NCBI GenBank assembly: GCA_003049485.1
Contig: PYST01000170.1
Coordinates: 1-64,000, forward strand
DNA length: 64,000 bases
Origin: Ophioceras dolichostomum
Taxonomy: Eukaryota > Ascomycota > Sordariomycetes > Magnaporthales > Ophioceraceae
Direction: 5' to 3'
Below the pieces are notes generated by a model that ran no database searches, had not been told where the DNA came from, and saw nothing but the letters and a program-made list of their open reading frames with translations. Shown here piece by piece: positions 47,189-58,081 of this stretch (within the stretch, counting starts at the first letter, position 1; each line of letters starts with the position of its first letter). Position numbers and translations under genes: made by a program.

Positions 47189-48163
47189 ATGGCGCGACCA
47201 CCACAACACCCAACAGCCTCCTCCCAACCGCCCGTCCCCATCTCAATCACCATCTGCGGCGACGGCGGCTGCGGCAAGTCGTCCATCACTTTGCGCCTCG
47301 TGCGCTCTCAATGGACGTCCGAGTACGACCCGACCATCGAGGACTCGTACTCGGTGACGCGGCGCGTCGACGGCGTCGTCTACCATCTGTCCCTAACCGA
47401 CACGGCGGGCCAGGAGGAGTACCGCGGCATGTGGGCATCGTCCAACCTTGGCGCCGACGCCTTCCTAATGGTCTACGACATCACCTCGCGCGACTCGCTC
47501 GACGCCCTGCAGTACTTTAATGATCTCATCGACATGGAGGCCGAGACGCGTTTGGACAACGCGGCGCGCGCGGCGCAGGCGGGCGTTAGTCCTAAAGACC
47601 TGTATCACAACGGCGGTCTAGGTGGTCTCAGTGGTGGTTTGAGAGGGGACAGGATGATGGGGGCGGGCTCCGGAGCGAAGGCAGTCCCGCCCGTGAAGAT
47701 CGTGGCGGGCAACAAGTGTGACCTGCAGGAGAGCAGACAGGTTCCCGCTGCGCAGGGGCTGGAGTGGGCGAGGAGGCGGGGGTGCGGCTTCATGGAGACG
47801 AGCGCGCGGCTGGAGGTCAACATCGAGGAGACGTTCGCGCTGATCGTCCGGAGGGTCGTGGAGGGGAGGAGGCTGGCGGAGATGGGCGTTTTGGGCGGAG
47901 GGGTGGGGGACGCTGAGGGACCGGGCGCGGGCGCGGATAGGAGGGGGGTGACGAAGCCGCTTAGTCCGCTGCCGACGGGGGGAGAGGCGGATGCGGAGAA
48001 AGGGTTGAATGGAAGCGCCGGGGGCGGCGGTGGTGGTGGTGGTACGGGTGGTGGTGGTTCGGGGGGTATGCGGGGACCGGGGATGAGGGGGCCGAATTTC
48101 CATGGGGAGAGGTTTGGGAGGGGGAGCGGGAGGGGGTTTTGGAAGACGTTGAGGTGTTGGTGA
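47189..48163 (+). CDS. Ras-family small GTPase with loop insertion
   Basis: Single open frame of 324 aa. All five G-box motifs are present: P-loop GDGGCGKSS (residues 24-32), effector loop EYDPTIEDSY (Thr49), DTAGQEEY (71-78, with the catalytic Gln75), GNKCDL (174-179) and ETSARL (203-208). The switch regions match Ras/Rap more closely than Rho or Rab. Two departures are visible. About 40 Gly/Met-rich residues are inserted between the helix NDLIDMEAETRLDNAARAA and the strand VPPVKIVAGNKCD. The C-terminal extension after the G-domain is over 90 residues, with a Gly run, and ends KTLRCW. A terminal CaaX box is therefore absent; Cys323 is second to last. The protein is probably a signalling GTPase of the Rsr1/Ras-like class, but its membrane anchoring is unclear. 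Upstream sequence is an A/C-rich leader without upstream in-frame ATG close by. Confidence 0.88.
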   Translation: MARPPQHPTASSQPPVPISITICGDGGCGKSSITLRLVRSQWTSEYDPTIEDSYSVTRRVDGVVYHLSLTDTAGQEEYRGMWASSNLGADAFLMVYDITSRDSLDALQYFNDLIDMEAETRLDNAARAAQAGVSPKDLYHNGGLGGLSGGLRGDRMMGAGSGAKAVPPVKIVAGNKCDLQESRQVPAAQGLEWARRRGCGFMETSARLEVNIEETFALIVRRVVEGRRLAEMGVLGGGVGDAEGPGAGADRRGVTKPLSPLPTGGEADAEKGLNGSAGGGGGGGGTGGGGSGGMRGPGMRGPNFHGERFGRGSGRGFWKTLRCW

Positions 48164-49750
48164 TGTTGAGGGAGGGGAGTGAGCGGTTTGGGAAGGGTAT
48201 GGCTGGTTGATTGGTGTCTTGGGATGATATGTTTTCACGATGCACGACTTGGGGGATGGATGATGGGATGGGTGCTTCTGGAATGCGTTTTTGGTTGAGG
48301 TCGACGAGGCTATGTACGACGGTTGTGTATGCCGGATGGTTTGTGTCCCGAGCCCAACATTGGGGCTGACTTTTGGTGGGATGCACAAAAAGTTGGCCAC
48401 GTCGGACGCTTTTTCTTCTCTGAAAAACCCACCGTCCTGCTGGAGCCCGGATCTATACCGGCCCCGGTCACAGTCTATTGAGGTGGATGGAACCTTCGTT
48501 GTCTCACCGGCCTCGGCTTTGGAGGGGCGGGGCAGGCAGAAGGACTCTGGTGAATGGTTTGGTACCGTCGCCCTTCCCATCCAAGCCTGCACTTCACGTT
48601 GCTCGCGACACAGGAAGGAGCGGGCATGCTCTCCTTGTCTTGTTTTCCCCCGACTTTCTTTTTTCTATCCTCGTCTTTCCTTTGTCTCTAGGGCGCTCAG
48701 CTTCCCCAGCGATGGTTTTGTCGTTCTTCTCCGGAAGACAGTTTCTGGTTGGTTCGCTACCTCGAGTCGTATATATCCAAGGCGGGTTGGAGGACGCCTT
48801 TCTCTTCGGCGTTCGGCGGTGGCTTCTGTTTTCCTCACATATACCTACAGCACAGGTTCAACGTTCACCCCTTTCCCCACTATCAAGAAGTTCAGCCTTG
48901 ATTTTCCCCCACGTTCTCTGTTCTAAAGCACGAAATCTGATAATGCTTCGTCTGATCTTTCTGTTTGCGTAGCTTCTTCTACCGCCAGCTCTGCATTCCT
49001 TGTGGCAGTCTTCCTGTATTTACCTACCTTCGTCAAATTGCAGCATTTCACGGAACATTTCCATCACAAGAGACAGTCAAGGCCCGTGTCTGTGACATCA
49101 TCGGAGGTTTTTACGACGATCTTGGGTATGCGATTGCCCGAGCTGTAGCTCTCCTCGATCGACTTGAGCTTCAAAGTGCTCTCCGGATTCAAACCCTGGC
49201 GAGCGATTTGGCGTGATGGTGAGATAATGAGGTGAATTCGCCCGTCCCAGATCGCCACTGAGGCGGGGAGGAATCCCTCTCTCATCATACCTAGCATCCC
49301 ATCAGCCTCGCAGCCTCTACCCTCCTATTCTATTGCTCTAAGCCGTCCTCCAAGGTGGATCCAAGCACCACCAAACATACCTACCTTACCTACCAAAAGC
49401 CCCCGGATTCCACTGTATATAAGACACATGCTTCCATAGACTCCGCCATATCAAGAGAAAAGGGTCGGCCCCGTCCCTCGCTCCAGTCCCTCGCTCCAGT
49501 TCCTCGCTCCAGTCCCTCGCTCTCCCGCTGCCTCCCCAAAGCAACTCCGTTAAGCATCGCGAGGTATAAAACGAAGAGAAGGGAGATACTTAACCAGAGC
49601 AAAAGGACAACGAGACGAGAGATCCAATCCCAGCCCAAAAAGCAGAAAGAAAAAAGTCCCAAGCACGTATACTCCCTGCTTCCAATCCCAAACCCCGGCC
49701 CTTCCCATCAGGGCGTTCCCTACGATTGCTCGATCTAGTATCGAATAGCA
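48164..49750. other. Gene-free spacer between convergent genes
   Basis: 3' flanks of the Ras-type gene (+) and AMMECR1 gene (-). No supported gene. A short repeat of CCTCGCTCCAGT units appears at about 49476-49520. Confidence 0.5.
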
Positions 49751-50785
49751 TCAAGCAGCGCCGTTGATGGCGACCACCTCACCGCCATCCCCAGCCTCCC
49801 CCTCCTTCTCTTCCTCCTCCTCATTATCATCATCATCAGCCTGCTTATCCGCCCAGTCCCTCCAGCGCTTGTACTCCGCGTATTCGAGATCCACCTTCTT
49901 GCCCTGGTAGCGCACGACCTTGAGGTCGACCTCGCGCCACTTATCCTTCCGGCCCATCCAGCCGGCCTTCCGCATGAGGCTCATGACCGTCTCCTCCTTG
50001 GTCCACCCCTGCTCCGGCGCCACGTCCGGCAGGTACGTCGACCCGTACCGCCTGCCGCCGTGGTAGAAGCTGATGCGCAGGCCGTGCGTGCCCAGCTCCC
50101 AGTCGTCGGCGTCGGCGGCGTCCTCGAAGTCGGTTAGCAGCGTGACGGCCACCTCTAGGGAGGGCAGCTCGCGCCGGCGGACGGGCGTGAAGCGCGTGTC
50201 GTGCAGGGCCGACGTGATGGCGTAGGACGAGAGCCCTTCCTCGAGGGGCTGGGACTCGAAGGTGCCGATGCAGCCGCGAAGCGTGGAGCCGTGGCGGGAG
50301 GAGAGCGTGTTCCACGTCACGAAGAGCGGGGACTCTGTTAGGGGAGGTGGAGGAGGGGTCGCCGAGGTCGCGGGCGTGAGGGCCCTGTTGGGCGTGGTGG
50401 CTGCCGTGTCGGCGGGGAGGGAGGTCGTGCTGGACGTCGCCGAGGACGAGATCCCGCTGGCGCTGCCGCTGATGCTTCTGCTGCTGTTGCTGCCGCTGGA
50501 TGAGGAGTCCGACACGGAGGAGGAGGATGAGGAGGAGTCGGACGACGATCCGCCGGATCCGCTGCCGCCGCCCACTAGACGCCGGAGGGCCGGGATCTGC
50601 TTGGCGAGTTTGTGGGTGGCAGAAGGGGCGACCACGGCACTGCTGGCTTCATCATCTCGGCCGGTGGTTCCGGCGGCGTACGTGGCCCATGACTTCTGGA
50701 GGTCGGCCAGACCCATCGGCTCGCGTTCCTCGAGGTGGGCCTCTAGGACTTCGAAGCAGTACAGGCAGTGCTCGATAGTCGCCAT
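49751..50785 (-). CDS. AMMECR1-domain protein
   Basis: Single open frame of 344 aa. Residues 1-35 (MATIEHCLYCFEVLEAHLEE) and about 150-315 form the AMMECR1 domain: TESPLFVTWNTLSSRHG, then the invariant LRGCIGTFESQPL, then ALHDTRFTPVRRRELPSLEV, LRISFYHGGRRYGSTYLPDVA and PEQGWTKEETVMSLMRKAGW. The two halves of the domain are separated by about 85 residues of Ser/Thr-rich low complexity (runs of SSSSSS). The C-terminus is acidic (DDDDNEEEEEKEGEAG). The family is conserved from archaea to man, and its molecular function is not well established. The RGCIG motif is thought to mark a catalytic or ligand site. The start matches the family's usual N-terminus, so no upstream exon is expected. Confidence 0.9.
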   Translation of the reverse strand: MATIEHCLYCFEVLEAHLEEREPMGLADLQKSWATYAAGTTGRDDEASSAVVAPSATHKLAKQIPALRRLVGGGSGSGGSSSDSSSSSSSVSDSSSSGSNSSRSISGSASGISSSATSSTTSLPADTAATTPNRALTPATSATPPPPPLTESPLFVTWNTLSSRHGSTLRGCIGTFESQPLEEGLSSYAITSALHDTRFTPVRRRELPSLEVAVTLLTDFEDAADADDWELGTHGLRISFYHGGRRYGSTYLPDVAPEQGWTKEETVMSLMRKAGWMGRKDKWREVDLKVVRYQGKKVDLEYAEYKRWRDWADKQADDDDNEEEEEKEGEAGDGGEVVAINGAA

Positions 50786-53727
50786 GGTATTTTTTGGGTT
50801 TTATTTGTTTTTATTGGCAGCAGCTAATGGCAGCGGGTAGCTTTTCTGAAATAACAACAACGAGACCGGAAGAGGAACGGGAAATTGTGCACGGAGGGAG
50901 GGACGGAGGAAGAGGAAGAGAGGGGACGATGATGAAGTGAGGTGACCAGGGAAGCCTCGTGAGGTTGGAAGGTGCGGGGGTGGGGTTGAAGCTCCCGTTC
51001 GGAGAAAGGAGGGAAAGGAGGGGAAAGAGCGGTTGGTTGGTTCCGGATTGGTGGTCACACTCTCCTCCCTCGCCTGCTACCTGACAACTAAGCTTCGCTC
51101 GCCTCATCTAGCACCCAGAGAGTCACTGCCCAGCGACCAATGGGAGGCACACATGCTGGCGGAGCTGTCAGGTCAGCACGGCAGCCTCGGCTCTGAGCTG
51201 AAAGGCAAGCAGCCGTTCCAGCAATGCTTTCGGTCTTTTTCCTCAACAATGCAACAATGCTGTTCATTGATGACTGTCTTGCATGTCTTCGTGACGTGCT
51301 GTGTGAATTAACGGTACAAATGTTGAAGAGGGTGTCATTGATTGGCCGACTGAACTCAGGAGTGCATCCAGTGACTCCAGCTTCGTGCGCAAGCCAAGAT
51401 GACCGAAACTCACACAATGTTCAACCTACGGAAATTGGTGTAATGCCGGGTCGGCCCTCACCATCGTAACGGCTGCCTACCTAGAATTTGAAGCGACATT
51501 TCTAAATATTGATGCTCATTCATTTGGTAGACTGTCCCATTGAGCGCTTACTGAGCTTCAGGGGGGCTCCAGGTCGCCTCGAAAGCGGCCTCAGGCAGTG
51601 AGCGCAGTGGGGAGCCCCAGCCGGCTCATGTTGGGATCCGTGACGCGACTCCTGGTGAAATAAGCTTTCAATACCACCAAGACAGCACTGTTCAAGCCCT
51701 CCACTCCAGACAGCACTGTTCAAGCCCTCCACTCCAGACAGCACTGGGCACTTCTGGGCCCTGGAGAGCCATGGTGGAACACAGTGAGACCGGCAATCAA
51801 CATTCCCATCACTTGAGAAGCGCCGAGGGTTTCCCAAGAGTTCAGGTGCCGCAAGGGGAATCGGGAAAACAAGAAAGCTTCGCCGTGAGTGGGTTTCTTG
51901 AATGACTCCTCTGTTGCAGCTGATGAGCCAGGGGGGTTGTTGGCAAACACGGCGTGGCTGGCTGAGTTACAATACTGCCGGAATTCCGGCCAAGAGTAAC
52001 CTCCCATCATCCTGGCCCGTCATGTTTCCCTGCTGAGGAGCTCAGTGAGAGGGCATAGGAACTACGTCCCGTAGTGAAGGTATGCTTAAAAAGACTGGCA
52101 CTGAAAATACATCGGAGAGGGATCCAACGAAAAGGAGCTCAGAAGGGTGATTAATCCCTTGGACCCTCCCTCCGCCTCTCCAGAAGACAAGGGCGTGGTT
52201 GGCATGCGAAGCGCGGCGCTGAAGTCAATACGCTACCTCGCTACGAAACAGATGCCATCAGCCAATGTCTTACGTAAACCCACTGCAAAGGAGAGGGATC
52301 CAGCAGCCTCAAACGCGGCCAGCGCCCCTGTGGCTGAGTGCACCAGCGCTTTTCATCACAGCTCGAACACAGCTAGCAACAATGATGACGACGCAGCGAT
52401 CAACCACCACAACCAAACCGCAAGGAAAAGCGAGTCAATACCGGATCTCCACAAGAAGGGCGCATCCTCGTGCTCCTTGAGAAAACGTTCATCTTTTCCT
52501 TTGCAGTAGCTGTCTCAAAGTCTTGGCATGAACATGGTGGCTGCAACACGGAACAACGGGAAAAGGTCTTTAGCGTGTGTGATCGCCATCCCGTGGGTCA
52601 TCCCAAAGTTGGTTAAACTTGGGGGCGTCGAACTGGCCGGGAGAACCACCACTAAGAACTCTTATCGCGCCCCTTATCGGTGGGCTCGGCAAGGGGACGG
52701 ACGGACGGGCGAGGCCCGGGACACTGAAGTTGACAACCGGCTCCGCCCAGCCGTCACAAACGGCGTTTCAACTCCCTGCTCTATATATTTTTTGAAGCTG
52801 CTTCTTTTTGAATTGACAACAGCAAGCACCGATGACAGGCAACAAGCCCTAGGCCCTTCCTAGCATCCCAAGGAAACACCAAGGGGTGAAAGAGAGACGA
52901 ACAGGGGACGAACAGGGCTTCCTTGCCCAGGACAAGCTTAATTCGGTTTTTGGCACTCCACAGAGTGCTACGGCGCTATTTTCAGGGGATGGGATGGCAA
53001 CCGAGAAGGCTTGTTTTGTTTTTTGAGTCAACCCGTCTCAGGCCTAGACCTCAGCGTCTCCGCTCCCCTGGCTAGGTCGGAAGGGGAAGGGACTGTGTGA
53101 GGTGACGACGACATGTCGTCTTGGCTTCCTCCTATCTCGATATGTACATGCAAGCTGTCAGTTTGTATGTACGGACTGAAGTGTACATGGGATAGTGCTT
53201 GTAGCCAGCCGGCTTGTATAGTAGTATGTACAGACGAGTGTCATCGCAAGAAGGACGAACGGCAAGCCGATCAGACTGGGGGCTAGGGGCGGGGCGCTTC
53301 TTGCTTCTTTCGCCAGCCGGACCTCCCTTCCAAGGTACCCTCCCTTCTCTCCTCGAAGATCTTCTCTCGGCCCTGACCTCCTGTGGTTTTGGCTGAAACC
53401 GTGCCGCCGTTCTGATCTACGGTTTCCTGCTGCCATGGGTAAAGTAAAGAGAGGGAGGGCATAACACGCCTACCATGTGCCATATGCCATAAATATCATT
53501 GTCCTCCCACCCTCCAAGCAAACAGGTTGATCTCCTCCCTCCCCTTCTCCTTTCTCTCTTCATCTCTCTTTCTTGCCGACCCTTTTCTTCGTGTATTCAG
53601 AACATCTTTTGTTTCCTTTCTCTCTCTTTGCCAAGATTCTGCTCGTCGCCGGCCGACAATTCGATCGCTTCACGCTCTCTACCTATCAACTTTCCTTTCA
53701 CAACAAAAGACACATCCATCAGCCAAG
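50786..53727. other. Gene-free spacer with 28-bp tandem repeat
   Basis: Divergent promoter region of the AMMECR1 gene (-) and the small secreted protein gene (+). No supported gene. A 28-bp unit beginning GACAGCACTG is repeated 2.4 times at 51681-51746. Frames at 51520-52010 (minus) and 52147-52509 (plus) lack domains and are not called. Confidence 0.5.
53520..53650 (+). promoter_or_regulatory. CT-rich promoter/leader tract
   Basis: Strongly pyrimidine-rich plus strand (TCCTCCCTCCCCTTCTCC, then repeated CTCTCTT) ending about 75 bp before the ATG of the small secreted protein. A CATAAATATC element lies near 53489. CT-rich tracts next to transcription starts are typical of highly expressed filamentous-fungal genes. 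High expression here is inference. Confidence 0.4.
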
Positions 53728-54025
53728 ATGCAGTACTCTCTCCTGACCCTGTTCGCGCTTGTCGTCGCCGTCGTCGCTGTCACTCCCGAGGAGCACAACG
53801 GTAGGTTGCACGCCCGAGGTTGGTCCTGAGGAACAAGAATAAACAAGCCATCAAGTGGTTCCTAATGGCTGACAAATAAATATTGCAGAGTTCATCAAGC
53901 TCAAGCGGCAACAAACTCAGAACAACGTCCCCGTCAACGTGGCCGCCATGACCAACGCCAACGGCGATGTCGTCACGTTCGACGCCAAGAACGTCTACCA
54001 AGACTCGCTTGCCAAGGGCCTGTAA
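53728..54025 (+). CDS. Small secreted protein with possible Kex2 site
   Basis: Two exons: 53728-53800 and 53889-54025, 69 aa. The intron is 88 nt with donor GTAGGT, acceptor TTGCAG and matching phase 1. The ATG context is AGCCAAGATGC, close to the fungal consensus. Residues 1-18 (MQYSLLTLFALVVAVVAV) are a textbook signal peptide. The propeptide TPEEHNEFIKLKR ends in Lys-Arg, a potential Kex2 cleavage site at residue 31. The mature part would start QQTQNNVPVNVAAMTNANGD and has no cysteine. It would be about 38 residues long. I do not recognise the family. A secreted peptide, wall protein or effector are all possible. Coding is supported by signal peptide, splice sites and codon regularity, not by homology. 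Confidence 0.65.
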
Positions 54026-57000
54026 AAGCCTACCGCTCGTCGACAATGAAAGACAGAAGTAGACATCCGTCACCACCACTAGGTGTTGTGGTGTCGACTC
54101 GACAACAACGACAACTAGGGACGCCGCGGATGTTCGGCGGTGAGGAGAGGAAGGGGGCCCTCGACATCTGGGGAGTGGATGCCCATGGACATCCACCGCT
54201 GATGATCCACATCCACACCCACAGAAGGGAGGGTTGAAGACGAACGAAAGGAGATGCTGCAAATATACCTTACATAATGGACTTGGGTTTTGGGGGGAAT
54301 TCATAACGGTCATAGACACACGCTAACGCCAACCCGAGCCCTCTCACACCGTCGGACCAGGCTTTCCTTCACTGGTGGCACTGCATCTGGCGGGGAGGGG
54401 AGCCTTGTCTGACTGACTGGCTAGCTGGCTTGGGGGGATGAGGGGGCTTGGTGCTGAAGCAAAGAATTTGAGGATCTTCGCGGCATGCACTTGCTCGCTG
54501 CATGCCTCTGAGCAGATACAAAAAAACAAACTTGTTCTGAATACACTTCTTCATTTTACTGGCTCGCTTGTAGCCATTTTCAGTTTAGGGTTCGAAGAGA
54601 GGAGCCAGGCAAGTCGTCGCGCTTATGGTCCATGTGATGACTCTGGACCCGTGTCGCCACTGGGTCCGAGCTGCCATACATAGAATCTGTGCAGGTCTGT
54701 TGACCGGGCTCAGCGTCGGACAAGAATCCGTCGATATTCACCCTCGCTTTGCGTCCAGCAAAGTTGCTGATCCCTCGCACGGTGTATCTAGAGTCGTTAA
54801 GCGTGGATATCTCCAGCCTCCCGGTGGCCAGAGACTTCGTGCGAGAAACCGTGGCAGCCTGTGTCATACTACAGACCAGTCGAGATCCCTGGCCAGTTGC
54901 AAGAAGCCACTGCCACGAATAGGCTAGGTGGTAGAGACGATCTGCGGTTCGCAGTTTGTTGCTCGGATTAGTCGATCATCACTAATAGGTCTAGAGCTGT
55001 CCTCGCCCAGAACACGAGGAATCAGAAATAAAAGGGGGGGTTGAAGTCTTGAGGACGAGCGAGAATGAAAATAGGTTGTCCTCTTGCTGGAGCGCTCTGC
55101 GATCCTGTGAGCCAGCCGGTCTGGCGGTTACATCGGCCTAAAACCTTACTTCGATGTTCATGGATGCCTTATCGATCCCAGATAATCGGAGTCCACCTGA
55201 ACGGACCAAGTCCCCAGAGAAAAGGCCCAAGAAGGGTAAGAGAAACGATTAGAAACGTGAAACTGACGCTGCCTGGAGGAGACTCAGCGGAGAACCTCAC
55301 CTGCTCCCAAATAAAATGCGGGGGGGGGGTCTTGGGCTCGCGAATCCTATTGCGCCCACCTACGATGATTCCTCTTTCATCAAGTTGACGACCAGACGAC
55401 CTACCTATTCAAGGAGAGTATCCACGGACAGTCAAGTCATGATCAGCGAAACGGAGCTGTCAGCGGTCGGCACGGCGGCTGTGGCTTCGCGAGCCGCCTA
55501 TGTGTGTGTTCTGGCTTGGGAGCTTGGCCTGCTTTTGGAAACTCGTCTGCTTGGCACGTCTTTTCTGTGCCAGGCACACACACAAAGGTAAATCTTCGGG
55601 GGTGGTCGTTCCAGGGAGTCGGAACCGCTGTCATGGCAAGGTGGTGCTAGCTTGCTTCCTACTCGCTCCACATCCCACAAGGCAGACTCCGCCCCCTCTC
55701 CGGTCAAGGAGTCAGTCAAGCTCTTACTCTTTCACCGCCGTTCATGGACGATGCGCTGGCAAGCATGAGAAGGAAGCGCGATGGATTAGCCTCTTTCTCC
55801 TCTCTCTCTCTCTCCTTCCCATCATCTCTCCGCCAACCGTTCCAAATCCTGTGTCTCTCTCCGTAGTCCGGATGCACACGCACAGGCTCCTGCGTCACTG
55901 CGTTTAGCGTCCGAGACCCTTTTCCGATGGTGGCGTTGAAGATCTAGCCTTGGCGAAAGGGAGCGGCAAGCCTGGAAGCGCAGAAGGAAGTCATGGAGCT
56001 CAGGGCTTCACGCAGCCGCAGCAAAGGATTTGATGTCGGGCAAGAGGTGCTGCTCCGCGGAAGCAATTGAGGTCAGGTGTGGGACAGCAGAGTGGGGTCG
56101 GAACCAATCAATCCCCGAACATTGAACGTGAAGCTTTCTATCCTCCAAAAACCCAGCATTTCCGGGGCTTGCTTCTTTTAACACTCTCAGCCCCCAAAAA
56201 GACGCGAACGAAATTGCGAAAATGCGTGAATGAGTGCAGCAAGTGCGCGGTCCCTGCAAACCAGCGGCCTCCTTGGGAACCACGTGAACCTGACCGGGAA
56301 GCAAACAGCAGTCATACATTCGCATCTTCGCACACATGGAAGGAACGCAACGGCAGGCTGCTGATCCCAGACTCTCCCGGACACCATCGGACGGACTTTT
56401 CTTTACGGCTCCCGGTGAGAGGACTGATCGTAAATCGGGAGAAGCCACCCGTGCCACGATCTGTGTGCTAAGAACGGAGTGTGCATTGGGATATCAGCCT
56501 TCTTCCAGTCTTTCATCAATTTTTCGACGCCCCTCATCACTATTTCCACGCTCTCCCTCACGCTCCCTCTCTCTGTGTCTTTCGATTTCGCCGTCCTTCC
56601 CATATTCTCACGACCCTCTTCCTACCCATGACCAAAAAACCAAAACTGAGGCACAGTCGTTCTCCTTCTCAAACGATCCATTATTTCGGGGCAAAAAGCA
56701 CACTGATGAATCCAGAGAATTGAAACATAATCAAGCTTCTTCGCCTTTCTTCCTTCGCGTCCTTCCTACCAGTGCCTTCACTTCCTCCAATGGAACAGGG
56801 TCCCTCCCCCCTTTGAACCCTTGGCCACTGATCGGTTACACGCCACCACACAGGCGCGTCTGACCCGACAGGGGGGAAAGAGGAGAGAAGAGGAGACCAA
56901 AACTCAGCCGCACACGGCGCGTTCGTTCGCTTGCTCCCTCCCACGCCCAGCCAGTGCCAGCTAGCCCAGCTCTTATTCGACGCCATCTCCGAGCTAGCCC

Positions 57001-58081
57001 AGATCCGGTCACCAGCAAGTGCAGCCAAGTTCCAATTCTGGGAAACTCGGCACCGCGCAAGCGCACGACAGACAGCAAACAGGTGCAGCAACGAACGCAC
57101 ACAATTTTGGACCAGTGACCACATTGTGCAGTGCACGCTGACGGGTGGGCGGGCCAAACGAAGCCAGGAAAAACAAAAAGGACCTAATCCACGACGGATG
57201 GACGGATGGCTCGTTGAGGTTTCAATGAGGTCAGAACGTGGCTATGAGCGCGACAGACTACCGTTCTCCTCCTCTCATAGTCCTCCGAAGAGACTCCTAG
57301 ACTGACTGCACTGCACAAATCTGCGTACCTAGTTGTACACACCCCCTTGCTGCTCGGTCCCCAATATCCCGCACGCAGATGGCGCCATCTGTGCTGAACC
57401 TGTCCGTGGCGCGGGAAATGATTGATGGCTTTTTTTTTCTTCTCCCCCTCGTCCAGATTCAGACGAGTGCTTTAGCACTGGTGGGGGCACTTCTGAACAA
57501 AATAATGAGGGTCATTGATTCCCTCAGCCCCTTGGCGGCCGCCCCTCACTATTCTCCCCTTGCTTTCCTGCCTGCCTGCCCGCTGGTGCCCCATGCCTCC
57601 TCCCACGAACGTGCGGTCTGGCTGGGCCCTGGGCTGGGCTTGGGCTGGGCTGGCCTGGGCAGGGCGGTCGCTCATCACAATAATAATAACGATGCGGCTC
57701 CCGAATCAGCTGGACTTGGAGTCTGTTCTATTTGTCTTTCCTTTCCTCTTTCCTTTCCTCTTTTCCTCTTTTCGTTCTATTCACTGATCATGGCTCTCTG
57801 AAAGCAAAAGCTGGGTGCTTCGGACATTCACGCCCCCTTTTATACTGTAATATCGATATAAAACACACTTCATAGTATTATTTTCTCATACTCGTTGTTT
57901 CCTTCACCACCTCCCTGTGTTTGTCTGCTCGTAAAGCCGAAAGAGCACTCTCCGATAAATCTTGGCATCACAGCCTTTACTCTCCTCCCCAGCGGAAACC
58001 CAGGGATCAAGAAGGCAGGGAGAGAAAAGAGGAAGAAGGGGGTAAAGACTTCCTCTCGCTTCAAATCACGGGCGGGCAATC
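54026..58081. other. Gene-free spacer
   Basis: About 4 kb with no supported gene. Short frames up to 175 codons (56336-56863) show no domain. A pyrimidine-rich tract (TCCTCTCTCTCTCTCTCC) lies near 55798-55815. The right end is the promoter of the four-TM protein gene. Confidence 0.5.
57857..57863 (+). promoter_or_regulatory. TATA-like box of the four-TM gene
   Basis: TATAAAA within GATATAAAAC, about 220 bp upstream of the ATG at 58082 on the same strand. Position and sequence fit a TATA box with a leader of roughly 190 nt. This is inferred from sequence alone. Confidence 0.4.

Noticed and set aside
51720..52010. Minus-strand frame near the 28-bp repeat (MMGGYSWPEF start)
   Set aside because: It runs into the tandem repeat and has no recognisable domain. 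It could be a gene relic but cannot be supported.
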